64,000 nt of DNA from Diospyros lotus (taxonomy: Eukaryota > Streptophyta > Magnoliopsida > Ericales > Ebenaceae), in contig NC_068352.1 in the NCBI RefSeq assembly GCF_014633365.1, positions 26,631,310 to 26,695,309 on the forward strand, read 5' to 3'. Of the stretch, positions 36,872 to 49,575 are shown piece after piece (the stretch's first letter is position 1; each line of letters starts with the position of its first letter). The notes below the pieces were generated by a model. The model was given only the letters and a program-made list of their open reading frames with translations. It searched no databases and had not been told where the DNA came from. A program made the position numbers and the translations under genes.

Positions 36872-37085
36872 TAATATATATAGGGAAACAAAATACGTAA
36901 CCAATCCTATACAGATGGCGATGTTTCTATGACTATCCAATCGTAGTTTTGCAAAATTACTACTTTGGCTGAATGTGGCACAGTCTTGCATATTGTGGAT
37001 ACTTCATTTCAATTAACCAGTGGTGATAATCTTCTCAAACTTTTTATTCTAATTTGCCCACTTCAAATGAATCTCATTGTAGTGG
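36872..37085 (-). promoter_or_regulatory. Gene D promoter region
   Basis: A strong TATA box (ctatatatatt on the minus strand, 36872-36882) lies about 95 bases upstream of the ATG. The conserved block (tgcccacttcaaatgaatct) is at 37056-37075. The outermost CACTA element begins about 2 kb upstream of the gene start. Confidence 0.55.
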
Positions 37086-38460
37086 AACCAACAGTGTACA
37101 TATGGCGGCTAAAACACTCGGAAAAATACTAGCTTTATGTGACTCAGTGGGGTTGAACCAATCTCCACTTAGTTACATATATATTGGTGGTCATCCCATT
37201 CATTAATATATATTGTACATTGTTTATGCTTTGCACCTTTGAAAATATGAAATAATTATATACTCTGTTGAAAACGAGCCTTAGCTGCTACAACAAAACA
37301 TAGTCAATGGTTTTGCTGGAATTTCTTATTTGTTAATTAGGCTTGATTTAGTATTTAGCTATTTTTTAGGAAATTTTTTGTTACGTGACGTACAGAAGAT
37401 TTGGCTGTATTTTTTATGTTTTTTTATTTTAAATAAGTTATATAAATAAGTGCTTTGATTATCAATAAAATATAACTTTAGAAATCCATAATAATACCAA
37501 CATACTCTTTTTGTCAATTTAAGCTATTGTTATTGCCCACCTTATTAATTCGGCGCATCAGAGGTCAAGGATCAATCTCGAACATTGTTAGTGTTTGATT
37601 TTTGTTCAATCTTCGATAATAATAAGGTTGTATTTGCCTCTTCTTTTTTTTATGTTTCCCTAACAAATGGTAGTTGAGTATATACGCTTATTATTTTTAG
37701 GATTTTTTTATTTTCCTTTTGTTGTAATTTGAAAGCTCAGTATCAATGTTCATAGGTTAGCTGTTATGGCTAACTTTAACAAATAAAAGAAGCCAGAAGG
37801 AAAAAGCTTCTAGAAAGTTCGAATGGTAAGAGTGATGAAAGAGAGGAGAAGAGAAGAGAATAGGGGAATCCTGCAGGCAGCTTGGCAAACTAATTTTTTT
37901 TTTTTTTTAATTTGGCCATCAAATGCGACTTATTTATAATACAATATCCAAGCTTAATAGCTAAGAAAATTAGGTCAAGTGGGGGATGAGGCGAGGATGC
38001 TAAATACCACCTCTACCTTGAGTTCAATTGAAAAAACAAAAAATTAGACATCTACCAATCTCAACTGAATCCCAATTAAACAATCTCTCAGAGAGTACAT
38101 TCTCGTAAGTTTGAGTCATTTGTCAACTCCACTAATCGCTAATATAATTATTTAAGAAATTTCAAATTTTCTATATCTCTTACTGTTAGCCCAAGTAATG
38201 TTGGACTTGTCTTTCTTGTTTTTAGCAAACTCAAATATTGGCCTTTCTAGTAATTATATATAAGGTTTGTGTCCCTTTAATTTTCCTAGTAATTTCAAAA
38301 ATCTCAATTTCCTAAAATAGTATTTGACTCTAAATTTAACCGTATTAGATTCCTCCAAGTCTCCAATTTAATTATATGTTGTATGTATCAGGCCCGATAT
38401 TAATAAAATAAATTGAGAAAAATTATTTATAATCTAGTTAAAAGTGGTAATTTTGGTGAG

Positions 38461-38833
38461 TTCAAAATTTGTAAATCTTAAAAATATCTATCATCAATTT
38501 AGAATATGTTTCACCATGTGATTAGAAGTTAAAACAAATTAGAAAGGTTTTTATAATCTAGTTAAAAGTTGTAATAACACTAAAAGCCCATATAAAATAA
38601 TCTCCAAGTCGGCCCAGCGCTGCCTATTAGTATTAGCCAATTTAGTTTTGGTTACACATTCGATGACATAGCGAAACAATATTATGTTTCTACACAAGAG
38701 TGGTTCATGTGTTCATTTGAATATTTTAATGTCTTTTAGTGTATATATATTTTTATTATTTTTTAGATAACGAAAAAGAAAAAAAAAACATCTTCCTTCA
38801 AGTTTTTAACTTTCCATTTTATTCTAAAAATTT
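38461..38833. other. Spacer between duplicate copy 2 and the CACTA nest
   Basis: No gene seen. It is AT-rich, includes a partial repeat of ataatctagttaaaagt (38435 and 38553), and ends TTT before the CACTA terminus. Confidence 0.5.
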
Positions 38834-39324
38834 CACTACAAAAAATCAAGGATATAGCGACGGAAAATTCCATTGTTAAAATCTCAAAATCCGTCGCTAA
38901 TTTTTTAGCGACGGATTTAGTGACAGGCAACTCTCCATTGCTAGAATTTAGCAACAGAAAAAATTAGTGACGGAATCAATAACGAGTGTCGCACCCGTCG
39001 TTGAATTTAGTGACGGGAATAGCACCCGTCACCGAATCAACGACGGGTCAAGACCCGTCGCTAAATAGAGAAAAAAATAAAAAAAATTAAAAAGACAAAA
39101 TAAGAAATTTTAAAAATATAAATTATATAAAAAATTATTTAATAAATATTCAAAAATTTGTTTTTATTTTATATTTATTTAGAAATAAATTTATATATAA
39201 AAATAATATTTAAAAAAATTAACAATTTATTTTAATTAATTAAAATCATTAATTTAAAAATAAAAAATTAACATTCATATATATTTATACAAAATTAACA
39301 TCCATAATTAACATTCCTAAATAT
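38834..39324. repeat. Left subterminal repeats and AT-rich spacer of CACTA 2
   Basis: Motifs such as agcgacggattt, ccgtcgctaaa and cacccgtcac fill 38834-39065. The rest is AT-rich with no frame, as in the matching place of the innermost element (46926-47600). Confidence 0.7.
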
Positions 39325-39392
39325 TCAATTACAATCATCATTATTACAATCATCACTTTGTTCATCATTATAAAACTAATCTCTCGACCCAG
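39325..39392 (-). pseudogene. Last codons of CACTA 2 ORF1, cut off by the middle CACTA
   Basis: The minus strand reads a short acidic tail with DDCNNDD and a TGA stop at 39327-39325. It continues the PGPSTQP frame found at 61474-61500 on the other side of the insertion and matches the acidic C-terminus of the ORF1 at 47616. It shows that the middle element landed in this exon. Confidence 0.65.
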
Positions 39393-39560
39393 CACTACAA
39401 CAAAAACTGGCATTAACGACCAAAAATTAGCGACAACATTAGTTTTGGTCGTTAATGTAGTACTATTAACGACTAAATATAAATCCCGTCGTTATAAGAT
39501 AACTTTTAACGACAGGCAAAATAAGTCGTCGTTAATCAATCATTTTCCTGTCGTTATTGG
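39393..39560. repeat. Left subterminal repeats of CACTA 3
   Basis: Motifs aacgac and gtcgtta repeat in both orientations. From 39561 to about 39900 the sequence is AT-rich spacer with nothing else visible. Confidence 0.75.
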
Positions 39561-39949
39561 CTAAATTTTTTAATTCTAACTATAAAATAAAAAAATATTA
39601 AAATTTAAGTACTACTTATAATAATTAATTTATTATAATTATTATAATAATACAATATATCAAACTAATTAATTTATTATAATTATTAGATTTATAATAT
39701 AATTATATTTTTAAATAAATATTAATTTGATACAATAATTTAAATTATTTTATTACCATATTTTAGATTAATAATTTAAATTATTATTTTATTAGTTATT
39801 ATAATCATAAATTATTTTATTTTTATCAATTAAATAATTAATAATATTATTTGTATAAATGATTTGATTTTTATTTAACAAATTAATATTTTAAAAATAA
39901 AAAAAAGAGAAAAAAATGTGGGCGGGATTACTCCCGCCGTGTATATCTC

Positions 39950-42156
39950 TCCCTCTCCCTTTCCCCTTCTTCCCCAAATCATCAAATCCCTAACTCCCCT
40001 CTCTCCCCCTCTCTCTCTCCCTCTCTGTGAAGTACTCCCACTGCCCATCGATTCGCCACGCTTCCTATCGTAGCCACTGCCGCTGTCGCTGCCGCTGCCT
40101 CCGCCTCCGCCTCCGGTTGCCACCGCTGCCAAATCCGCCTCCGCCTTCGCTGCCTCAAAGAAGGTATATATATATATATTGTGTGTGTGTGTATATGTAG
40201 TCTGCGTGTATATATATTATGTGTGTGTATATGTATTATGTGTGTATATATGTATATATGTTTTTTGTGTATGTCTATGGATTATGTGTGTATATATATA
40301 TATTTATTTGATACTTTGAAACTTCGATTCGACTGATCGTGTGGCGCTAAAGCTATATAATCTTGTATAATGTGTGTATGTATATATATTACAGTGATTG
40401 CATATGCTCGATCCTGCTTTCCTTCCTAATTTGACTATTTAGAGCAAGCTTCTGATGTTAAAAAAACAGAGGAATGTACTGTTATAAAACCAAAAGATTC
40501 ACTTGCTTCTAATGTTAATTGTTACAACGTACTTATGAAACCAAAAGAAGAAAAAAGCAAGCCACAACATCTAAATTAAACAAAAATTAACCTTAATTTG
40601 TTCTTAATTTAGTTTTATTAATGTCATTATTAATGAATGGTGTCTATAATTTGAGTGTGAAATATAAGAATTAACTCAAGAAAAAATAAATTATAAAAGG
40701 TGTTCTGGTCAAATGACCAAAATACATGAGGTATATACAATTAATTTATCTTTTTTTTTTGTTAAATATAATTTTCAGTTTTTATTTTCAAAATGTTAAA
40801 AAAACAATATGGTTATCGAAAGTAATATCTAGTTTTATATTTTAACAAATAAATAAAAATTGACAAAAAGACTTTATGAGTACTCTTTATTGGGCTTCTT
40901 ATGGATTAAGTTTCCTTCAAAATGGGCTTATATTTGGGTCATTATATAACCTAGCCTAGCCTTTTATCAATAATGAACATGAATTCATTGAACAATAATG
41001 CTTAAAAGCGTTAAGATTGTCATAATCATAAGTAGATTGTTTATGTATTACAATAATAATAAGGTGCTTTATAGGTGGATGGGTGTTTAATTTAATAGGA
41101 TAGAGACATAAAATGTTGTTCATATATATTTATGAACATATATGAACATTTTAACTAATTCGCAGAGGGTAAAATTGAATATATATTTTCATATATGAAC
41201 ATTTTTGTTAGTATATATATATTTTCATATATATATATATATTTTTGTTAGTATACATTTCAATTACGCCTCTCATTTTACATACTACTTTATAGTAGTA
41301 TGTAAAAGATACACGTATGGTAGTATTGAGTGTTAATTGACCCAGATGTCCTTACTTTTCATTTTAGTAAGACAAAAATAGTCACTTGAAAGGATAATTT
41401 TGAATGTTGAAAAAAACATTTATTTGTAAAATGAGTAAGCGCCATTACTCACCAATTAGGTTATATTAGGGAAGGTCAATTTATGACTTTTTATTATTGT
41501 TCAACTAGTATATGAATTCCAGAATATCCTTAAACAATTAATGTCAATATTATTAATCTCTTTCTTCTTAAATTTGAGATTTTTAGGAAAACACTCTTAT
41601 TATCCAAAACAGAAAAAAAATAGATAGAAAATAAAAAAAATGTTGGTTTATTTGTGGATGTGGAGTCCTAGTTATCTTTTAGGGTTGTAAAATTGATGCT
41701 TTAATTAAAAAGCACATTTTTAATTTTAATTGGTGTAAGTAATTACTTTATCAGTAGGCATTATTATGGGGGCGGGAGGGGTGTTACTATTAGTCCATTA
41801 GGAGACATGAAATCACCCAAATGATTTATTTATTCTCCCAAGCCTAATCATGCTCCAATTTTAGAGCTCTCCACCTCAACAAATTTACAGTGATTGACTT
41901 TTACATGCTCAAAAAGTTTAAGTTACATTATAATTTTCACACACACACAAGCTTTTAATTGATTCAACAAGCTTTGAATTGTTCAAGTAATAAGTTGGCC
42001 TAAACTTTTGTTTACTTGCTTTTAAAGTTTAGTTTTCTAAAAGTTCATACAAGTTTAAAGTCCAACTCTGATAATGAGAAGCTAAATTTTGTTATGAATA
42101 GCCAACTTTATTTCTTAAGGCTTATTAGCTAAATGATATTATTGTTATATTGTTTA
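39950..42156 (+). other. Leader and 5' intron of the CACTA 3 transposase gene
   Basis: 39950-40150 is a CT-rich stretch (ctctccctctccctttcccc) followed by gccgctgcc repeats, the probable promoter-proximal leader. 40160-40320 is an imperfect (tg)n/(ta)n run. The rest is AT-rich, holds no frame, and ends at a good acceptor (tgtttag) at 42156, so most of it is probably a long 5' intron. An ORF on the minus strand at 39875-40132 reads glycine/serine repeats and is not a gene. Confidence 0.5.
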
Positions 42157-42191
42157 GGTGAAGTACAAGATTGTCATTCTTTTATGAGATA

Positions 42192-45100
42192 ATGGCACCT
42201 AGTAAGGAGTGGATGAATCTTGTCAATGATCGACTTAATGAAGCTTATCAAATAGGGGTACAAAAGTTTCTAGATTATGCTTTAAAGAAGTTGGGTGCCA
42301 AAAATAAGATTCGGTGCCCATGCACAAAATGTTGCAATACTGATCTTGGAACTCGTGAGTCTATTGAGGCACATCTAATGATACATGGAATATCTGAAGG
42401 GTATACATTTTAGTATCATCATGGTGAACTAAGCAATGAGCCTCAATCTGAGTCTGAGGATGAAGAAAATGAGATCTTACAATATGATACTAGTGCTCCA
42501 GATGATAGTGATGATGAGATCCAACAATTCATAAATGATTTGTACCCTCAGTTTAAAGGATTAGATGAAAATAATGAAGATGTTGAATTTCCAAATACCC
42601 AAAATTTGCCTGAAATGGAGCCGAATAATGGAGCCAAACAGTTTTACAAGTTGATAGATGACCTTGAGCAACCAATATATCCTGGTTCACTAGTTTCAAG
42701 ATTATCTGCAATTCTTAAATTGTTGCATATCAAGAGTCTTGGTCATTGGAGTAATAAGTCATTTACTATGTTGTTGCAATTGTTAAAAGAATTCTTACCT
42801 GAAGGGTCTTTCTTACCAGACTCATACTATAATGCGAAAAAGGTATTGCATGACATTGGTTTGTCTTATGAAAAGTATGACTCTTGTGTGAATGATTGCA
42901 TGTTGTATTGGAAGACCGACAATGGATGTGACTGTTGCAAGGTATGTGGTGCTTCTCGATGGAAGAAAGATTATCGTATTGGAGAATTTAAGATGAAAAC
43001 AAATGGTAAGAAAATACCAGTAAAAACTCTACGTTACTTTCCATTAAAGCCACGACTTCAGAGGTTGTTTATGTCTTCCAAGACAGCCTCTTCTATGAGA
43101 TGGCATTTTGATAAAAGAGTAGATGATGGAGTGATAAGACACCCAGCTGATTCAATGGCGTGGAAGGATTTTGATAAAGTCCATCCAAATTTTGCCTCAG
43201 AACCTCGTAATGTTAGACTTGGTCTTGCTAGTGATGGCTTTCAACCTTTTTCTAATTCAAGAACACCGTATAGTATATGGCCAGTAGTGCTTATTCCGTA
43301 TAATATGGAGCCTTGGGTTTGCATGAAGCCGTCTAATTTCCTTTTGTCAATGCTTATCCCAGGACCAGATGGACCAGGGGATGCAATTGATACTTACCTC
43401 CAACCTTTGATAGATGAATTAAAGGAGTTGTGGGAATTGGGTGTCGAAACCTTTGATGTGTCAACACATCAAAATTTTATGATGCATGCAGCTTTGATGT
43501 GGATGATCAATGACTTCCCTGCTTATGGGATTTTATCTGGATGGAGTACAAAAGGAAAATTAGCATGTCCTTGTTGTAACAAGAATACTTTTTCAACAAG
43601 GCTTACTAATGGTGGGAAACAATGTTATATGGGTCATCGACGTTATTTGCCTATGAATCACAAATGGAGAAATAATAGGGTTTCTTTTGATGGTACAAGG
43701 GAAAGAGGGGTCGCTCCAAACTTACTTTCTGGTGTAGATGTTCTAAAGCAAGTGCAAGACCTTGAAGGGATTACTTTAACTAAATCTCGTCAATTGAAGA
43801 CCAAGATAAATCATGAAAATAGGGGAGATAATTGGAACAAAAAAAGTATATTCTTTAAGCTTCCATATTGGAGTACACTTTTGCTACGACATAATTTGGA
43901 TGTGATGCACATTGAGAAGAATATATGTGATAACATTCTTGGAACTATCATGAATGTTAAGGGAAAGACTAAGGACAATTTAAAGTCTCGGCTTGACTTA
44001 AAATCAATGGGCATACGACCAGAGCTACACCCAATTGTACAAGGAGATAAAGTTTTTTTACCACCTGCAAGTTATGTTTTGTCTCCAAAGGAAAAGGATG
44101 CATTCCTTATATTTTTAAAAAAAATTAAGGGTTCCTGATGGATTTTCATCCAACATATCTCAATGTGTTAACCTCAAAGACCACAAAATTATCGGTTTGA
44201 AGAGCCATGATTGTCATGTTTTTATTCAGCATATACTTCCTATTGCATTACGTGGCATCGTTCCTAATGATGTATGCGAGGCACTCACTGAATTGTCTTT
44301 GTTTTTCAAGATATTGAGTGGTAAGGCATTAAGGGTAAAAGAAATAGAGCAAATTGAATCTCAAATTTTTGTCACTCTCTGCAAGTTGGAAATGATCTTT
44401 CCACCATCTTTTTTTAATGTAATGGAGCACTTGCCGATACATTTGCCAAATGAGGTTAAGGTCGGTGGGCCCATACAGTATCGATGGATGTACCCCATGG
44501 AGAGATATTTGTATAATTTGAAATCGTTTGTTCGTAACAAAACACACCCAGAAGGCTCAATTGCTGAAGGATACATTGCTAGTGAGTGCATGATGCTTTG
44601 TTCAAGGTACTTGCCTAGCATGGAGACAAAGTTTAACACGCTGGATAGAAATTACGAGGGTGATGTGCACAATGGAGGTTCACTTGTGTTCAACCAACGT
44701 GGGAGACTTTTGGGAGCTGGAATTACCCGTGATCTAGAAAACAATGAGTGGATTGAAGCACATATATATATTCTAAGGAATTGCAGCAAAGTTCAGCCAT
44801 TTATTGAGTAAGATCCAACTTTAATCTTAATGTCACTTTCTTTTAATTTTGTTATACTCAATAATAACTATTTTATATCTGCAGAGAGTATTCTAGAATT
44901 CAATCAGTCACAGCCTTACAACTATCCAAGCAAGAGTGGAATATAAATTTTACTAAATAGTTCAAGTTTAGGGTAAGTGTATTGTGATTCTTTTTATGCT
45001 TTATTTTAGTATATGTGAATTCACTTAAAATAATTGATTTGTAGGTTGCAAGATTACATAGTCAAGATCGGAGCAACATAGATGAGAGCATGTTGTCATT

Positions 45101-45728
45101 GTCCCGTGGGCCATTAAAAAATGTGGCATTTTACAATGGTTACATTGTCAATGGGTATAGGTTTCACGTGGAACACTATGATAAAAAATTAACGACACAA
45201 AATAGTGGAGTAGTTGTACTTGGTGATGTGGGAAATGGGAAGGATGAAATAGACTACTATGGCATTTTGACCGAAGTAATTGAGTTACAATATCTTGATA
45301 ACAATAGAGTAGTACTATTTCGATGCAAATGGTTTGATGTTCATGATACAAATAAAGGCATCAAGGTCGATAAATATGGATTCGTATCTATTAACCCATG
45401 TCGATTTTTGAAAGGTAATGATCACTTTGTATTAGCCAATCAAGTGTCCCAAGTATTTTATATGGATGACAACTACATCAAAGGATGGCATGTAGTTACA
45501 AAAACACAACCTCGTGATTTATATACTTTCCCATTTCAAAAGGATGATGACATTGATGATGCAAATCAAACATTTGAAATCAGTCCTCAAAATGCATCAA
45601 TCCCACCTGAATTTCAAGCTTCCACCTCAATGGATATAGGTGATAATGTGCATTGGACAAGGAAAGATATGGGCCCAATGGTCGTTAACACAACTATTTA
45701 TTCAAAGAAAAGAAAGGAAAGAAACTAA
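42192..45728 (+). pseudogene. CACTA 3 TNP2-type transposase, disabled
   Basis: Exon 1 42192-44807, exon 2 44885-44972, exon 3 45045-45728, with good GT-AG borders. In order: a transposase-associated N-terminal domain (KEWMN..., CPCTKC), the Transposase_21 core (GLASDGFQPF, DFPAYGILSGW with a CPCC pair, HNLDVMHIEKN), DUF4218 (LPIHLPNEVKVGGPIQYRWM) and DUF4216 (GYRFHVEHYD, RCKWFDV, GWHVVTKTQP). Three lesions: TAG at 42411-42413 where relatives have tryptophan in a YTFW-type motif, a frameshift at an A-run near 44110-44135, and TAG at 44958-44960 before FKFR, again probably an old tryptophan. It would have cut and pasted the element. Confidence 0.88.
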
Positions 45729-46241
45729 GGTATTAAATTTTATCTCTTTTGCATTTACTTTTATATGTGCATGCATATATTGTGCATACCTAGTTTTTTA
45801 TTGTGCATGCATGTTTATTTTGTTATATGTTACTAATTTATTTTGGTTGTGCTTTGTAGTAATATGAAAGAGACAAAGGATAAGGAAGGCTCAAAGACTG
45901 GTAAACATGTCTTCATACCTCCAGGTACTTTACTTAGAGGAAAGGTAAGGGGTTTGTCAACTTCAAGGCCAACATGTTCTTCTAATAGAGGATCAAAAGT
46001 CTCAATCGAAAAGAAAAATGAAAAAGGAGCTAGTAAAAGTTCGCAACGTTTTGTTTTTGAGGCAACAAAGGGGTTGGTGTTGGGGAACCCAGGTTTGTAT
46101 TATTGTATGCTTTTTGGCCCTTGAATTTGTTCAATTAATAGCATTTTTTTTTTTATCTAAGCAAAGAGTTTTGTGATAGGTAACATGTTGCTGCACAATT
46201 TGCTTTTCTACTTTGAGAATAACAAAATAGAATTAGAAAAA

Positions 46242-46925
46242 CACTACAAGAAAAATCAGTTTTAGTGACGGAAAAATCCGTCACTAAAAACATAAAATCC
46301 GTCACTAAATTTTTCTGTGACGGGTTTAGTGACGGGGTAAAATCCGTCACTAAAGCGGGCGTGACAGAATTTTAGTGACGGGGTGAGTGCTACCCGTCGC
46401 AGATCTGTGACGGGATAGCAGTTCCGTCACAGATTTGTGACGGGTGTCCCGTCACAGATCTGTGACGGGGCAGTACTACCCGTCACAGATCTGTGACGGG
46501 GAAGTTCTGCCCGTCACAGATTTGTGACGGGGGAAGTTCATCCCGTCACAGATCTGTGACAGGGAAGTACTTCCCCGTCACAAATCTGTGACGGGATGAA
46601 TTTCCCCCGTCACAGATTTGTGACGGGGGAAGTTCATCCCGTCACAGATTTGTGACGAGGAAATACTTCCCGTCACAGATCTGTGACGGGAAAGTATGAC
46701 CCGTCACAGATCTGTGACGGAAACTGCCTCGTCACAGATCTGTGACGGGACAGTCTGTCACAAATCTGTGACGAACAGGGCAAGCCGTCACAGATCTGTG
46801 ACGGGAAGTACTGCCCCGTCACAGATCTGTGACGGGCTGTACCCGTCACAAAAATTCTTAAAATAAAAAATAAAAACGAGCAATCTGTGACGGGATACTA
46901 CCCGTCACAGATCTGCGACGGAGCA
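46242..46925. repeat. Left subterminal palindrome array of CACTA 4
   Basis: About eighteen copies of the palindrome CCGTCACAGATCTGTGACGG (some with TTTG or AATC in the centre), spaced roughly 30-45 bp, follow a few ttagtgacgg motifs at the very end. Each unit can form a hairpin; spacers such as gaagtact and gaagttcat are also partly repeated. These are likely binding sites for the ORF1 and transposase proteins. The AT-rich stretch after it (46926-47615) includes a direct duplication of about 170 bp (near 47100-47210 and 47350-47510). Confidence 0.9.
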
Positions 46926-47615
46926 CCCGTCACAGATATTTTTAAATATAAAAAAAATAATATTAAATAAATAATTAATATTTTATAAAATTAATATAAA
47001 TAAAAAAATAATATTGGAAAAAAAATTAAATTAATATTAATATTTTAAATCAATAATATATTTTTAATTTCAAAAAATATATTTTTAATTTTTAAATTCA
47101 TAAAATTAAAATTTATATTTATTAAAATTAAAATTAATATTTTCTTTTATAAGAATAAAAAAATTGAAAATAACAACAATTTTTTTAAAAATTTAAATAA
47201 AATATTAAAAATAACATTAAATAAAATTAATATTACTCACATTCACATTAAAAATAAAAGAAATTTAACATTAAAAAGAAAATTAATATTATTTTAAATC
47301 ATAATATATTTTTATGAAATTAATATATTTTTAATTTCAAAAAATATATTTTTAGTTTTTAAATTTATAAAATTAAATTTTATATTTATTAAAATTAAAA
47401 TTAATATTTTCTTTTATAAGAATAAAAAAATTGAAAATAACAACAATTTTTTTAAAAATTTAAATAAAATATTAAAAATAACATTAAATAAAATTAATAT
47501 TACCCACATTCACATTAAAAATATAACAAATTTAACATTAAAAAGAAAATTAAAATTTAATATTAATATTAAGATTACCCAAGTTTACTTCAATGTTTAC
47601 AACATTCCACTACAA

Positions 47616-49420
47616 TCAATCGTCATTATTATTAGCATTTTCATCTTCATGATTGTCACTCTCATCTTGATCAGCTACCGGGTCAGATCCACCTGGAACA
47701 GTCGACGGTCCAGCATCTGCAGTAGATTGTTTTGTCAATCTACTTATTACTATATTCATTTCTGACTGCCACGCTGTCACTTGTTCTTGCCACTGTCGTA
47801 ATTGCCGATTCTCAGCCCGGGATTCAAGCAACTCATCAGTTAATTGGGTGACTTTAAGTTTCATTTGTTGAAACTCTGGTGACATATGTGAAGATGATTG
47901 GCTAGATCGATTGGTGGTAGATGGATATAACAAATTAGTTTGGGAGCCCAGCCCGTATATTCGACCCTTTCTATTCCGACCACTAACAGCTTGATAGAAG
48001 ATGTCGTGTTCATTAACTGTAGGCGATGAGGACTCTCCAGTACTTGTGGATGATGAAGATGCCTCCGCACTCAATCTTTCATATTTTTCCTATAAAATTA
48101 AAACATTCATGTAAATGAATTAAAAAATTATTTTAAAATAAAAATTTTAATTTAATTTATAAAACACACTTACAGCGATGGCCCTAGATCTGTCATCGAC
48201 CCACACTTCTTCTCCTTGATTATCTTTCCTGGTGTGGGTTCTCCTGAAGAATTCAAACTCATTGGGCTCACGATTCAATTCAGTTGCCTGTATAAGAAAT
48301 TAATAAATAATATAGTAAATAATATAGTAAACTTATAATTTAAATAAATTAAAAAATATATATAACTTAGCATAAGTAATTACCAGCCTTCTTCGAGTCA
48401 AGGAGAATGGAATGGACCCGCCAGTGTGGAGCGACCCACTGGTCTCGGAAGCACGATTTTTTTTATTTTGTGTGGCAATTTTTTTGTTGCTTTCTTCTGC
48501 CCACTTTGCATCAAGTGCCTTACGCACGTCGGGATCCATCCACATTGCTTCGTCTTCCCCATTTCTAATTCGATGCAAATGGCTCCTAAAACTTCGTCTA
48601 CCAGACTTATTCCATGTGAGCCATATGCAATCATTCTCATCGGCTTGCCAGAAATACGTCTTCTACATTAAGTTAAGAAACATATATATATATAAGAATT
48701 TAAATACAAACTTATATTAATAAAGAATTATAAATTAACTTACGTTAAATTCTTCAAGCCACATCCTTCGTATTATTTCTGGCACTTCATCCCAATGAAT
48801 CCACGGTTCGGTGTATCGTGCCCTCCAAATCTTTCCTAATTTGCTTGGTGGGCCACTCTCAGGGATAAAACTGTCAAACACAAAATATATATATATATAT
48901 TCATTTGCAAGTAATAAGTTTAAAATAATAAATACGATACTCACTGATTACACTGTTCATCGCAAGATAAGTATTTTCGACCGTCTCCTTGGCTGATGCC
49001 AACCGGGTCAGTTGGAATGGGCTCAGAGTGTTGTGCAGAAGCAGATGATGAATTGAGTCCTTGCGGTGTCGGCATGAATGTGTATGGGGAATGTCTGTCT
49101 GGAATATGAGAAGTTTCCCCAACATATTGGCCACTCGGTGGTACAACATCTGGTGGGTAGAAAGTTGGTGGAACACCATAATAACCCCATGGCGGCATCG
49201 TGGTTCCAGGATATGGAAATTGATGAGGCATGGGAGCAAAAGGTTGTGAGGGTGGTGGTGGGGGTGGTGACTGGAGATTGAATTGTGTGGATTGAACAAC
49301 AGGTGTGGAGTCAGGAGAAGAATATTGCGAACCAGAATTAGCATCTAGAGAAGGTGTGGTCCTATAAGATGTTCTACTTCTACCTCTTCCCCTACCCGAA
49401 GGGGTTGAATGTTCTGACAT
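47616..49420 (-). CDS. CACTA 4 ORF1 protein (plant transposase, Ptta/En/Spm type), intact
   Basis: Exons 49420-48945, 48870-48744, 48662-48384, 48287-48174 and 48089-47616, all GT-AG; 489 codons with consistent phase and no stop. Residues 1-158 are low-complexity, starting MSEHSTPSGRGRGRSRTSY and then proline-rich. Exons 2-4 hold the plant-transposase core: GPPSKLGKIWRARYTEPWIH, WMDPDVRKALDAKWAEES, and REPNEFEFFRRTHTRKD with VDDRSRAIA. Exon 5 gives DIFYQAVSGRNRKGRIYGLG, a coiled coil (MKLKVTQLTDELLESRAENR) and an acidic tail. Known relatives (TNPA-like proteins) bind subterminal repeats and assist the TNP2-type transposase. It lies just downstream of TNP2 on the same strand, with a 155-bp gap, which suggests alternative splicing or read-through from one promoter. 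Confidence 0.88.
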
Positions 49421-49575
49421 CTATTTCGATAATTATATATGTATGAAAAAAAATTACATTAACATCAAAGTCATCATAGAAAAGTACAGGTACACAAATT
49501 ATAAATATTCATATTTTAAAAATACAAAGGTTATTAATTAGCATGCACAAAAAAAAAAAAAAAACCATAAAACTA

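Larger units (their letters stand above)
34222..38460. repeat. Segmental duplication, copy 2 (carries gene D)
   Basis: Counterpart of 9720-13472. Against copy 1 it has extra sequence at about 35335-35690 and 37262-37500, and lacks the block inserted at 13473-13951. The spacer 34601-35926 holds no gene that I can support; it contains a small internal repeat (aggaatgacctaaaccctt twice, 34783 and 34811). Confidence 0.85.

Noticed and set aside
46380..46860. Regularly spaced palindromic repeats resembling a CRISPR array
   Set aside because: The spacers are themselves similar and the array sits at a CACTA terminus in a plant genome; these are transposon subterminal repeats.
48901..49344. 147-codon frame overlapping ORF1 exon 1
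   Set aside because: Shadow of the proline-rich N-terminus of CACTA 4 ORF1, which has better splice and phase support.
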